Assembly: GCA_964476375.1 (NCBI GenBank)
Contig: CAYYZW010000324.1
Coordinates: forward strand, 1-26,306
Origin: SAT2750 sp964476375
GTDB lineage: Bacteria > Planctomycetota > Planctomycetia > Pirellulales > Pirellulaceae
Length of the DNA stretch: 26,306 nucleotides
Direction of reading: 5' to 3'
The notes beneath the pieces are model-generated. The model was given only the letters and a program-made list of their open reading frames with translations. It did not search any database and was not told where the DNA came from. A program made the position numbers and the translations under genes. Below, in pieces: positions 1-7,997 of the stretch (positions are counted from its first letter, which is position 1; the number at the start of each line of letters is the position of its first letter).

Positions 1-2
1 CG

Positions 3-167
3 CGAGGGGCTATTCAACAGGAAACCGGCGAGGGGGATCCGACGGATCCACAACCCGAAACGCTTCCAAATCCCAAGGATTTCAAGGATCGCCAACTCCA
101 GCGTGCCCTGGAATACCTGCAACAGAGGCTTGATCAACAGAAGGTCACCCTTCTTGATCCCCTTTGA
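3..167 (+). CDS. C-terminal end of an unknown protein (5' truncated by the window edge)
   Basis: An open frame enters from the left edge and stops at TGA 165-167. The visible 54 residues are acidic and proline-rich at first (a run of E, D, P and Q), then form a probable amphipathic helix rich in Gln, Leu and Arg (QLQRALEYLQQRLDQQK) before a short hydrophobic end (VTLLDPL). This looks like a genuine low-complexity linker plus coiled-coil tail rather than a shadow frame, but no family can be named. Its last 23 bases overlap the 3' end of the convergent flavin reductase gene. The start and most of the protein lie outside the window. Confidence 0.45.
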   Translation, partial: RGAIQQETGEGDPTDPQPETLPNPKDFKDRQLQRALEYLQQRLDQQKVTLLDPL

Positions 168-651
168 TTTCCTCCGGAACCAATGCACGGTAGCCGCCGG
201 CAAAGAAGATCAGTGGTTCCCCCTCGGATAACTCACCACCGAGTATTTCACCGAGGAAAATATCATGGTCACCGGCAGTCACAACCTGGTGTACCCGGCA
301 ATCAACGTACCCCAGGGTTCCCGGCAGAACCGGAGCACCGGTAACCGCCGTGGCGACTTCCAGACCGGAGCAATCCTTGGGACCCACAAAGGCAAACCGG
401 TCAGATAGTTCTTTTTGTTCGGCAGCCAGGATATTAAGGACAAAGCAGCCAGCCTCGTTCAAACGAGGATGGGTCTGGTTTCCAGTCTCAACACAGACCA
501 GAACAAGTGGAGGGTCGAGGGAGACACTGGTGACGGCATTGGCGGTCATGCCCCATGTCTCATCCCCGTTTTTCATCGTGACAACTGTCACCCCGGTAGC
601 AAACTGGCCCATGATCTTGCGTTGTAACTGGCTATCAAATCCCACGGTCAT
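145..651 (-). CDS. Flavin reductase-like FMN-binding domain protein
   Basis: A 168-residue protein of the flavin reductase-like split-barrel family (the small component of two-component flavin monooxygenases, such as HpaC). Such proteins bind FMN or FAD and reduce it with NAD(P)H in the cytoplasm. Family signatures are visible: FATGVTVVT near the N-terminus, GMTANAVTSVSLDPPLVLV (about residues 34-52) forming the flavin-contacting strand-turn-strand, a QTHPRL/CFVLNIL segment, and GDHDIFLGE near residue 127, the usual conserved His-Asp region. Length is normal for the family. The ATG at 651 has a GGAG only about 2 nt upstream; an internal Met at residue 14 (612) is an alternative start. No partner monooxygenase is adjacent, so its electron acceptor is unknown. 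A terminator-like hairpin lies in its leader. Confidence 0.85.
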   Translation of the reverse strand: MTVGFDSQLQRKIMGQFATGVTVVTMKNGDETWGMTANAVTSVSLDPPLVLVCVETGNQTHPRLNEAGCFVLNILAAEQKELSDRFAFVGPKDCSGLEVATAVTGAPVLPGTLGYVDCRVHQVVTAGDHDIFLGEILGGELSEGEPLIFFAGGYRALVPEEIKGDQEG

Positions 652-721
652 CTCTCCAAAAAAAGAACCGGCCTTCCCCTCTTCCTGGGGCAGGTTGTCA
701 CCTGGCTATCATCTTGAGGCG

Positions 722-746
722 AAAAAAATCCCCGGAGACGTGGGGA
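722..746 (-). terminator. Terminator-like hairpin in the leader of the flavin reductase gene
   Basis: Read on the minus strand, TCCCC (746-742) and GGGGA (733-729) can pair around an 8-nt loop and are followed directly by seven Ts (728-722). The stem is short (5 bp, four of them G-C). The nearest minus-strand gene starts about 70 nt downstream and the upstream gene is on the opposite strand, so it would act either inside a leader or on antisense transcripts. A TGGGG at 760-756 could pair with the same CCCC arm to form a competing hairpin. Confidence 0.35.
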
Positions 747-850
747 ATAGAAAAACCCCATCCTCGCCTGCTACCAGGAACCGTATACTTTTAGGAAACT
801 CCTCCCAAGAAAGCAATGCCTTCCCATAGCCTGGATAGCCCGCCGGTCTC

Positions 851-2434
851 ATGAACATCAGCCTGAAACAATTCATCGAGAATCTCTCCGATAGCGGATT
901 GATGAGCCTGGAGGACGTCCAGCAGCTCAGTAGCCAGCTTCCCACAGGCCAACAGCCCATTGATGGCGAATCGCTCGCTCGCTGCCTGGTCGAAGCGAAC
1001 AAACTGACGTCATTCCAGGCATCGTTGATCGCCAAGGGGCAGCAGCAGAAGCTGATCCTGGGTAATTACATGGTCCTGGAGCAAATTGGCCGTGGCGGCA
1101 TGGGAGTTGTTTACAAGGCACGACATCAACGCATGAAACGCGATGTTGCCATCAAGGTGCTCGCAGAGAAACTGACCAACTCTGAAACACGCCTGCGTCG
1201 CTTCCATCGTGAGGTGGAGGCGGCCGCGAGGCTTGTTCATCCCAATATCGTCACGGCTTTCGATGCCGATAAAGGCGAAAAAACATTTTTCCTGGTCATG
1301 GAATTCGTGGACGGCAAGGACATGGCGGCGATTGTCCAAGAAGAGGGCCCACTGCCAGTCGCTGTTGCCGTGGACTATATCATCCAGACTGCGCGGGGGC
1401 TGGAATATGCGCACGGGGAGGGCGTCATCCACCGGGATGTCAAGCCACATAACCTCCTGGTGACCACCGATGGAAAAGTGAAGGTACTTGACCTGGGCCT
1501 CGTGTCGCTAAAAAACGACGATGACAATAAAGAAAGTACCGAGAGCCTGACAGCCAACAACCAGATCATTGGCACGGTGGATTACATGTCACCGGAACAG
1601 GCCGAGGACGTGCACCATGTCGACCTGCGTACGGACATCTACAGCCTCGGGTGCACGCTCTATCGGATCCTTACCAACAAGCCACCCTACGGCGGGAAAA
1701 ATGCAATCCAGAAGTTGATGGCTCACCGGACTCACTCGATCCCGTCCCTTCGTGCGGATCGAAGTGATATCCCCGACCTGCTCGACAGGGTTTTCCGACG
1801 GATGGTGGCCAAGCGGCCGGAAGATCGCTACCAGACGATGGGGGAAGTCATCGAGGCGATGGAAACATGTACCCTGGCCTTGATTTCTATCGGGACCAGC
1901 CCCCAGGAACAGACCGCCAGGATGGCATCGCCATTCACGCAGGCGGATGAAGCCACGATTGACATCCATGCCCAGAAGGCCACGCTCACATCCACCGATT
2001 TAACAACCAGTCCTTCCGCGGGAAACGATGGTATCTCGATCCAGGCCAACCAGCCTTCCCCCGTGCAACGACAACGGCGAAGAGATCGAAGCTCTCCATG
2101 GGTCGGGCTGCTCGCCCTGTCAGGGATCCTCAGCCTTGTCACACTGGCATGGTTCTTGTCGCGTCCCACCCAGATCTTGCTTCACTGGCCAGTCCACGAG
2201 CGCCCCGGTTTCGATCTCAGAATTGATAACAAGGACTTCGAGATCAACAACAGTAATCCCATGTCCATCCCCGTCAGCCCGGGAACGCACGAACTGCTGA
2301 TCCGTCAAAGGGGGTACTTGCCATTTCATCAAGTCGTCAATGTGAAACGCCGCAAAACGGTTTCCGTTACGCCCAACATAGAACCGGTTCCTGAAATCAA
2401 GATAGATATTGAACCCGGGACCGAGAGCGAGTGA
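851..2434 (+). CDS. Membrane-anchored Hanks-type serine/threonine protein kinase with PEGA-like C-terminus
   Basis: A 527-residue eukaryotic-like Ser/Thr kinase. Residues 1-70 form a helical leader ending in LTSFQASLIAKG, common in planctomycete kinases. The kinase domain (about 73-340) has the glycine loop IGRGGMGVVY (79-88), catalytic Lys102 in VAIKV, the loop HRDVKPHN (194-201), a DLG rather than DFG metal motif (214-216) as is frequent in this phylum, and SPEQ (247-250) at the end of the activation segment, so it is predicted active. A Thr/Ser-rich linker leads to one transmembrane helix (about 416-436) and an extracytoplasmic PEGA-like domain (about 452-510) with the typical PGTHELLIRQRGYLPF pattern. 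The kinase should face the cytoplasm and the PEGA part the envelope. The substrate cannot be told. It converges on the fuconate dehydratase gene, with 15 nt between stops. Confidence 0.93.
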   Translation: MNISLKQFIENLSDSGLMSLEDVQQLSSQLPTGQQPIDGESLARCLVEANKLTSFQASLIAKGQQQKLILGNYMVLEQIGRGGMGVVYKARHQRMKRDVAIKVLAEKLTNSETRLRRFHREVEAAARLVHPNIVTAFDADKGEKTFFLVMEFVDGKDMAAIVQEEGPLPVAVAVDYIIQTARGLEYAHGEGVIHRDVKPHNLLVTTDGKVKVLDLGLVSLKNDDDNKESTESLTANNQIIGTVDYMSPEQAEDVHHVDLRTDIYSLGCTLYRILTNKPPYGGKNAIQKLMAHRTHSIPSLRADRSDIPDLLDRVFRRMVAKRPEDRYQTMGEVIEAMETCTLALISIGTSPQEQTARMASPFTQADEATIDIHAQKATLTSTDLTTSPSAGNDGISIQANQPSPVQRQRRRDRSSPWVGLLALSGILSLVTLAWFLSRPTQILLHWPVHERPGFDLRIDNKDFEINNSNPMSIPVSPGTHELLIRQRGYLPFHQVVNVKRRKTVSVTPNIEPVPEIKIDIEPGTESE

Positions 2435-2449
2435 TCAGCCTGCCCCAGC

Positions 2450-3751
2450 TCAGGAACTTTCCGACCACACCTGGCCACCAGGGAAAGCATATTTCTCCAG
2501 CGATGGTTCCTTCATCGTGATGCTGTATCCGGGATCCTGTGGCGGCATGTAATGGCCATCTCGAATCGTGACCGGGTGAACAAAGTGCTCATGCAGGTGA
2601 TCCACATACTCGGTAAGTCGGTTCTCCAGGGATGCTCCCACACAGATGAAGTCAAAGAGTGCCAGGTGCTGGACATACTCACAGAGCCCGACCCCTCCGG
2701 CGTGTGGACAGACGGGGACTCCAAACCGGTCGGCCATCAGGATCACTGAGAGAATCTCGTTCACACCACCCAACCGACAGCTGTCGATCTGGCAAAACTG
2801 AATCGCTTCGGCCTGCAAGAGCTGTTTGAACATCACCCGGTTGTGACAGGCCTCCCCGGTCGCCACCCCGATCGGCTTGATCGCCCGGGCAATCGTGGCA
2901 TGCCCCAGCACGTCATCCGGACTGGTCGGTTCCTCGATCCACCAGGGTTCGAACTCGGCCAGCTCCTGCATGTTGGAAATCGCCTCATCGACATCCCATA
3001 CCTGGTTAGCATCCATCATCAACTTTCGCTCCCAGCCGATCTCCTCGCGAATAATCCGGCAGCGGTGCTTATCGTTGTCCAGGTCCGCTCCCACCTTGAT
3101 CTTGAAATGCGACCAGCCCTCGGCAATCGCATCCCGGCAAAGCTGGCGAAGCTTGTCGTCCGGGTATCCAAGCCAGCCAGCAGATGTCGTGTAGGATGGA
3201 TATCCCGTCTCAAGCATCTGCTGCTCCCGCTCCCCCCGCGAGTCGTACTTATCGCGAAGGATCTCCAGGGCCTGGTCCGGTGTCAGGGCGTCGGTAATGT
3301 AGCGGAAGTCGATACAACCAACCAGCTGCTCGGGGGTCATGTCGACAAGCACCTTCCAGACCGGCTTCTGCTCGGCCTTGGCATACAGGTCCCAGACGGC
3401 ATTCACCAGGGCCGCGGTGGCCATGTGAATCACCCCTTTCTCCGGGCCGACCCAGCGCAGCTGGGAATCCCCCGTCATATCCCGCCAGAAACCTGCCATG
3501 TCCGCAACTACCTGGTCAAGACGACGTCCAACCAGACGGGAGGAGAGTGCCTCGATCGCTGCGGTGCAGAGTTCCGTGCCACGGCCAAGCGTGAAGGTCA
3601 GGCCGTGGGCCTCAAGCGAACTGTCTGTCTGGAGAGTGACGTAAGCGGCGGAATAATCCGGATCCGGGTTCATGGCGTCCGAACCATCCAGCTCGCTGGA
3701 TGTTGGAAACCGGATATCGCGAACTGTTAATCCTGTAATGGTGATGTTCAT
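2450..3751 (-). CDS. fucD: L-fuconate dehydratase (enolase superfamily)
   Basis: A 433-residue enolase-superfamily enzyme predicted to convert L-fuconate to 2-keto-3-deoxy-L-fuconate in L-fucose breakdown. All catalytic positions known from the Xanthomonas campestris enzyme can be placed, each one residue lower: Lys217 and Lys219 (KIK), metal ligands Asp247, Glu273 and Glu300, the Asp323-His350 dyad, and Glu381 in ASLEN. The N-terminal cap carries the specificity loop (about residues 20-40). The start chosen is ATG 3751, beginning MNITITGLTV. The frame stays open for another 324 codons upstream, but that stretch is antisense to the DapA-family gene and does not resemble the family. The divergent lyase, 141 nt away, would handle the next step. 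Promiscuity toward L-galactonate or D-arabinonate is known in this family and cannot be excluded. Confidence 0.9.
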   Translation of the reverse strand: MNITITGLTVRDIRFPTSSELDGSDAMNPDPDYSAAYVTLQTDSSLEAHGLTFTLGRGTELCTAAIEALSSRLVGRRLDQVVADMAGFWRDMTGDSQLRWVGPEKGVIHMATAALVNAVWDLYAKAEQKPVWKVLVDMTPEQLVGCIDFRYITDALTPDQALEILRDKYDSRGEREQQMLETGYPSYTTSAGWLGYPDDKLRQLCRDAIAEGWSHFKIKVGADLDNDKHRCRIIREEIGWERKLMMDANQVWDVDEAISNMQELAEFEPWWIEEPTSPDDVLGHATIARAIKPIGVATGEACHNRVMFKQLLQAEAIQFCQIDSCRLGGVNEILSVILMADRFGVPVCPHAGGVGLCEYVQHLALFDFICVGASLENRLTEYVDHLHEHFVHPVTIRDGHYMPPQDPGYSITMKEPSLEKYAFPGGQVWSESS

Positions 3752-3892
3752 GACGCTCGTTCCCGATTCCCCAGGCCTCCTTCGATCGATGTTCCTCTTT
3801 CCAAACGTGCTACACTGGTGTGGAGCCACATTATGCTGGGGAAGCCGTTCTTTCGCCAGCAGGCAACGACAGTCACCGAGGGTATTTCCATC
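3752..3892. promoter_or_regulatory. Divergent promoter region between fuconate dehydratase and DapA-family genes
   Basis: A 141-nt gap separates two divergent start codons and must hold the promoters for both. A TACACT hexamer at 3811-3816 could be the -10 for the plus-strand gene, but no convincing -35 lies 16-18 nt upstream. I see no clear operator palindrome. Confidence 0.35.
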
Positions 3893-4816
3893 ATGACGTT
3901 TCAGCGAGAACAACTGCACACTGTCCAGCTTGTCCCAATTACTGCCTTTGATGCAGATGGGAAACTGAACCTGGAGCCGATGGCACGCCTGATGGCGCGC
4001 AGCTACGAGGCAGGTATCCGTGTCTTTCTTCCCTGTGCAGGCAGTGCCGAGTTTCACACACTGCAACCCTCCGAGATCATCTCGGTGATCGAGATGGTTC
4101 GTGGCAACGTGGGGGATGATGCCATCGTTGTGGCTCCCACCGGCTACCATGCCGAGCATGCCATTGAACTGGTAAACCAGGCCCATGCGGCAGGAGCAAA
4201 TGCCGGGCTGGTGATGCCACTGAGCTTTCCCTATCTCTCCGATGCCGGAGCACGTGATCACCTGCTGAGAATCCTCGAGCAGAGTCGTCTCCCACTGATG
4301 GTCTACAAGAAAGGTGATCTTCCCGGCGATGATCTGCTGCTGGAACTTGCCGGGCATGAGAACCTGGTCGGGATCAAGTATGCCGTAAACAACATGGATG
4401 CCTTCACCCGGGTGATCCGGGCAGACCAGGGACAGATTGACTGGTTCTGTGGAACCGCTGAACGATTTGCGCCCTTTTACGCGCTGGCAGGAGCTCCAGG
4501 GTACACCAGTGGGGCAGGGAACATCTGCCCACGGCTCACCCTCGCCATGCATGCAGCCATGAAACAGGGGCAATGGGATGAGGCCCTGCAACTGCAGGAG
4601 ATCCTGTTGCCGATTGAACATTACCGCTCCCGTGAAAATGACTCCTACAACGTCAGCATGCTCAAGCACGGCATCAAGCAGACCGGTCTTGATTTTGGTG
4701 TCCCTCGCCCCCCCCAGCGGCAACTCACCGAGCCGGAAATGAGAGAAATTGACGAGATGCTTGTGCCCATCCTGGAAGCCGAAGCCTCGATATCCGTGAC
4801 TTCCCCAGGAAGCTAG
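3893..4816 (+). CDS. Dihydrodipicolinate synthase (DapA/NAL) family lyase, probably 2-keto-3-deoxy sugar acid aldolase or dehydratase
   Basis: A 307-residue class I (Schiff-base) aldolase-family protein. The (beta/alpha)8 landmarks are clear: CAGSAEF (48-54) in the place of the GTTGE loop, Tyr138 in MVYKKGD, and the Schiff-base Lys162 in GIKYAVN. Loop sequences differ from biosynthetic DapA, and the gene is divergent from L-fuconate dehydratase. I therefore infer that it acts on 2-keto-3-deoxy-L-fuconate, cleaving it to pyruvate and lactaldehyde, as proposed for DapA-like proteins in some bacterial fucose loci. A dehydratase of a related keto-deoxy acid is the main alternative. I chose ATG 3893, which sits about 10 nt after GAGGG. 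The longer frame from 3818 adds 25 residues that resemble no family member. Confidence 0.8.
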   Translation: MTFQREQLHTVQLVPITAFDADGKLNLEPMARLMARSYEAGIRVFLPCAGSAEFHTLQPSEIISVIEMVRGNVGDDAIVVAPTGYHAEHAIELVNQAHAAGANAGLVMPLSFPYLSDAGARDHLLRILEQSRLPLMVYKKGDLPGDDLLLELAGHENLVGIKYAVNNMDAFTRVIRADQGQIDWFCGTAERFAPFYALAGAPGYTSGAGNICPRLTLAMHAAMKQGQWDEALQLQEILLPIEHYRSRENDSYNVSMLKHGIKQTGLDFGVPRPPQRQLTEPEMREIDEMLVPILEAEASISVTSPGS

Positions 4817-4868
4817 CCGCCAGCAGGGAAACCTGGTCCCCTTGAGTCACTGGCCCGACCTTTATAAA

Positions 4869-6782
4869 TCAGGCAGCCCCGGTATCTGACCATCGCTGCA
4901 TCCAGGTTTCCAGCATCAATACAGCCCACAGGCGCTGGCTGTGATCCTGTCGTCCGCTGGCATGCTCGTCAAGCATCTCCTGAAGGCCCTGGCGGCGGAC
5001 ATACTGGTGACAGCATGCCGACTCGGAGAGAAGCACATCATGTGCCAGATCTCGCAATTCATGACGGAACCAGTGGTCCAGGGGCACGCCAAAACCCATC
5101 TTGGGACGGTTCCAGATCTGCTCCGGCAGGAGATCGCCAAAAGCGGATTGCAAAAGATGCTTCCCGCGCCCCCGTCGATACTTGAGTCCCACGGGCAGTC
5201 CAGCAGCAAACTCGACGAGCCGGTAGTCGAGCATCGGCTGGCGGCACTCGAGCGAGTGGGCCATCGTGGTAATATCGACCTTGGCCATCAGGTCGCAGGG
5301 GAGGTAAGTCACCAGGTCGGCCAGCGAGACCTGGCTGACCGGGTCACGCCGGCAGTGGTCGAAAGCCTCCTGCAGGAATTGCCCAGGCTGCTGGCCGACC
5401 AGTTGGGCCTGGAAATCCTCACTGTAGAAACCACGGCGGTGTTTCTCCTGGAAGATCCGGATCCAGTCAAGGTAACGTCGCACCGACCCCCGGTTGAGTG
5501 GCTCGGCAAACCGTTTCATCCGACGAAGGCGTGACTTGTACCGGCTTGAACCTGGAATCAGGTAACGTCCCAGGCCGGAAACCAGCCAGCGCAATGGCGG
5601 GAATCGATCCAGCTTGCCAGCCAGGGAGACCGCCTGGTATCGCGGGTAGCCGGCAAACAACTCGTCCCCTCCATCCCCGGAGAGCGCCACGGTAACCTCC
5701 TGCCGTGTTTCACGAGCCACGTACCAGGTTGGAATGGCGGAACTGTCAGCCAGCGGTTCGTCAAAGTGAAATGCAAGCCGGGGCAGGATTTCGATCCCAT
5801 CTGGCTTGACACGGAACTCATGGTGCTCGGTCCCCAGGTGATTGGCGACCTGCCTGGCAAATGCCGTCTCATCATATTCCCTCACGGGAAATCCAATCGA
5901 GAAGGTCCTGACAGTCTCTCCACCGTGGCGCTGCATCAGTGCCACGATCAAGGAGGAATCAACTCCTCCAGACAAGAAAGCCCCAAGTGGCACATCACTC
6001 TGCATGCGAAGTCGCACCGATGAATCCAGCAGCTCCCGCAATCTCTCCACCGCCTCCATTTCCTCGATCGGCTCTCCCTCCGACGCCGGTAATTCCCAGT
6101 ATGGTTCCACCCGTAGTTGCCCCTGCTGGTAGACCGCCAGGCAGCCCGGCGATAACTTCTGGAAGCCGTCCAGGATGCAGTGCGGGTGAGGCACATACTG
6201 GTACGTGAAGTAGAGGTCGACTGCCGTGCTACTTGGCCTGGCCTCGATTCCCGGCACCACCAGCATGCTCTTCAGTTCACTCCCAAACAGCAGGCGGCCA
6301 GGCTGCTGGCAATAAAACAGGGGTTTCTGGCCCAGCCGGTCACGGGCCAGAATTAATTTCTTCTTTTCCCCATCCCAGATGGCAATCGCGAACATACCGT
6401 TGAGCCGGGAAAAACACGCTTCTCCCTCCTCCTCGTAGAGATGCACGATAGCCTCGGCATCTCCCTGGCTGGTGAACTGGTGACCACGCGCCAGGAGTTC
6501 CTCTCGCAAGGCCCGGTAATTGTAGATCTCGCCGTTGAGCACGACCTGGATGGAATTGTCCTCGTTGCCTACCGGCTGCTGTCCGGTCTCAAGGTCAATG
6601 ATGGACAGGCGGCGGAACCCAAGCCCAATGCCGGGGTCGTCTGGATCAGGCGCACCATCATCAAAAAAGTACCCGGTATCATCGGGGCCGCGGTGCACGA
6701 GCGCATCGGTCATCTGGCCAAGCAACTGGGAGGAAATCGCGCGTCCCGATTCCGTCCAGGCAGCACCGGTAATACCGCACAT
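4869..6782 (-). CDS. asnB: Asparagine synthase (glutamine-hydrolysing), AsnB type
   Basis: A 637-residue two-domain amidotransferase. Cys2 is the N-terminal nucleophile of the class II glutaminase domain (1 to about 210), with HRGPDD (30-35), RRLSIIDL (57-64) and NGEIYNYR (83-90) lining the glutamine site. The synthetase domain carries the ATP PP-loop SGGVDSS (271-277) and LSGDGGDELFAGYPRY near residue 360. It is longer than E. coli AsnB (about 554 aa) and matches the class often found beside glycosyltransferases in exopolysaccharide or exosortase loci. The two upstream genes on the same strand are glycosyltransferases, so it may amidate a sugar acid or cell-surface precursor rather than make free asparagine. 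A 140-nt spacer separates it from the upstream gene, so it may have its own promoter. Confidence 0.9.
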   Translation of the reverse strand: MCGITGAAWTESGRAISSQLLGQMTDALVHRGPDDTGYFFDDGAPDPDDPGIGLGFRRLSIIDLETGQQPVGNEDNSIQVVLNGEIYNYRALREELLARGHQFTSQGDAEAIVHLYEEEGEACFSRLNGMFAIAIWDGEKKKLILARDRLGQKPLFYCQQPGRLLFGSELKSMLVVPGIEARPSSTAVDLYFTYQYVPHPHCILDGFQKLSPGCLAVYQQGQLRVEPYWELPASEGEPIEEMEAVERLRELLDSSVRLRMQSDVPLGAFLSGGVDSSLIVALMQRHGGETVRTFSIGFPVREYDETAFARQVANHLGTEHHEFRVKPDGIEILPRLAFHFDEPLADSSAIPTWYVARETRQEVTVALSGDGGDELFAGYPRYQAVSLAGKLDRFPPLRWLVSGLGRYLIPGSSRYKSRLRRMKRFAEPLNRGSVRRYLDWIRIFQEKHRRGFYSEDFQAQLVGQQPGQFLQEAFDHCRRDPVSQVSLADLVTYLPCDLMAKVDITTMAHSLECRQPMLDYRLVEFAAGLPVGLKYRRGRGKHLLQSAFGDLLPEQIWNRPKMGFGVPLDHWFRHELRDLAHDVLLSESACCHQYVRRQGLQEMLDEHASGRQDHSQRLWAVLMLETWMQRWSDTGAA

Positions 6783-6922
6783 TGCTTGGATCCCAGGGAG
6801 AAGAGAAGTGGGTGGGAGAAATCGTTACCGAGCCCGTTTGTAGGTATTCATCGGTTATCCCACTCTTTTCGATACGCGCCATTTGGCAAAAAAGTTCACC
6901 CTGGCGACGATCCACGACATGA

Positions 6923-7990
6923 TTACCCAAGCAGTTCCTGGTAAATCGAATCATAGCTTCCCACCATCTGCTGCAGGTTATCACCTGATTCATAGTGTCT
7001 CCGGCCCGCCGCGGCCATCATCGCCATCCGCGCTGGATCCTTGAGGAGCTGGTGAACCTGGCGAGCACACTGCCCGGAATCTCCCACGGGAAAAAATTCG
7101 GCGCACTTTTCATCGACCAGGGAACGGTTGGCCGTGGTATCGGCGACAACCAGTGGCAGCGATGCAGCCATGCCATGAAAAAGTGTTGTGGAGACGCCAT
7201 GAGACTCGGATGGCATGAGCAGCAGGGTGGTGCCTGCAAGCACCTGTTGCCAGCAGCCGGGGGGATCCATGTGCACCTTCGAATCGATCTCCAGCTGCCT
7301 GCAGAAACGTGGAATCCATGCAGCATTGGCAGCCGGGCCCAGCAGGACCATGTGAAGGTTTTCATGGACCGCACAAAGTAACTCCATCACTTCCAGTGCC
7401 TCCCGGATTCGTTCATGCCGGGCATTCGATCCGGCCACTGCGATCACCGTTGCCGAGGATGGGATCCCCGACGCTTCGATTCCACCCTCCGCTGGATACG
7501 GTTCCACGGCGACGGGAATCACGTCCACCCGGGTCCCCGGCCCCCTGCTTTCCAGATAGCTTCCCACGACACGTGATGTGGCAGTCACACGATTGGCGTG
7601 GTGGAGCCAGCGGGTACCCCGGGCCGGTATCATTGGGCCCTTCCTGCAGGGCGGGTTGTGAACACTTGCCACCCGCCGGCGAGCGATATTCTTGAGCGGC
7701 CACCATGCCTCAATTCCAAGATCCGCGACTCCCCAGGTATGCAGCAGGTCAGGCTGCCACCGGCGCATTTCACGGGCCAGTTTAAGCAGAACAAACGGGT
7801 CACAGGATATGGATCGGCAAAGCCGGTATTCACCATCCCCAGCCTGGGCCAGCTGGGAACGATTCTTGACGAACCCAAACAGGCGGGTCTGGTAGCGATC
7901 CCGCGGTAACCGTCGCTGCAATGACCGCACCAGGGTCCGTTCACCGCTCGCTTCCAGGCCAGGCAGGAAATAGGCAATACGCTGTGTCAT
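6923..7990 (-). CDS. GT4-like glycosyltransferase with altered active-site motif
   Basis: A 355-residue GT-B-fold glycosyltransferase. The N-terminal half starts with RIAYFLPGL and has HTWGVADLGI (84-93) and SVHNPPC (109-115), where the acceptor domain usually lies. The C-terminal donor domain begins near VIAVAGSNARHERI (182-195) in place of the usual 'GRL...KG' and continues with VLLGPA and LLLMPSESHG. The canonical Glu-X7-Glu is replaced by His264-X7-His272, although the surrounding pattern (HGVSTTLFHGMAASLPLVV) aligns well. Start ATG 7990 lies 7 nt after the stop of the second glycosyltransferase, so they should be co-transcribed. The same frame continues upstream in the sequence of that gene, which is a shadow. 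Donor and acceptor are unknown; a role in surface glycan assembly is likely. Confidence 0.82.
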   Translation of the reverse strand: MTQRIAYFLPGLEASGERTLVRSLQRRLPRDRYQTRLFGFVKNRSQLAQAGDGEYRLCRSISCDPFVLLKLAREMRRWQPDLLHTWGVADLGIEAWWPLKNIARRRVASVHNPPCRKGPMIPARGTRWLHHANRVTATSRVVGSYLESRGPGTRVDVIPVAVEPYPAEGGIEASGIPSSATVIAVAGSNARHERIREALEVMELLCAVHENLHMVLLGPAANAAWIPRFCRQLEIDSKVHMDPPGCWQQVLAGTTLLLMPSESHGVSTTLFHGMAASLPLVVADTTANRSLVDEKCAEFFPVGDSGQCARQVHQLLKDPARMAMMAAAGRRHYESGDNLQQMVGSYDSIYQELLG

Positions 7991-7997
7991 GATCTGG

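Noticed and set aside
652..850. FMN riboswitch upstream of the flavin reductase gene
   Set aside because: The conserved FMN riboswitch blocks (such as AGGGGCAATTCCC-like segments) are absent on the minus strand; only simple hairpins are seen.
214..2000. DLG instead of DFG in the Ser/Thr kinase as a sign of a pseudokinase
   Set aside because: All other catalytic residues are present and the Leu variant is common in active-looking bacterial kinases; the metal-binding Asp is retained.
2843..3730. 295-codon plus-strand frame
   Set aside because: Antisense to the well-supported fuconate dehydratase; no recognisable domain.
3752..4723. 324-codon upstream extension of the fuconate dehydratase frame on the minus strand
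   Set aside because: It is fully antisense to the DapA-family gene, has no enolase-superfamily content, and the family N-terminus begins at ATG 3751. It is a codon-bias shadow.
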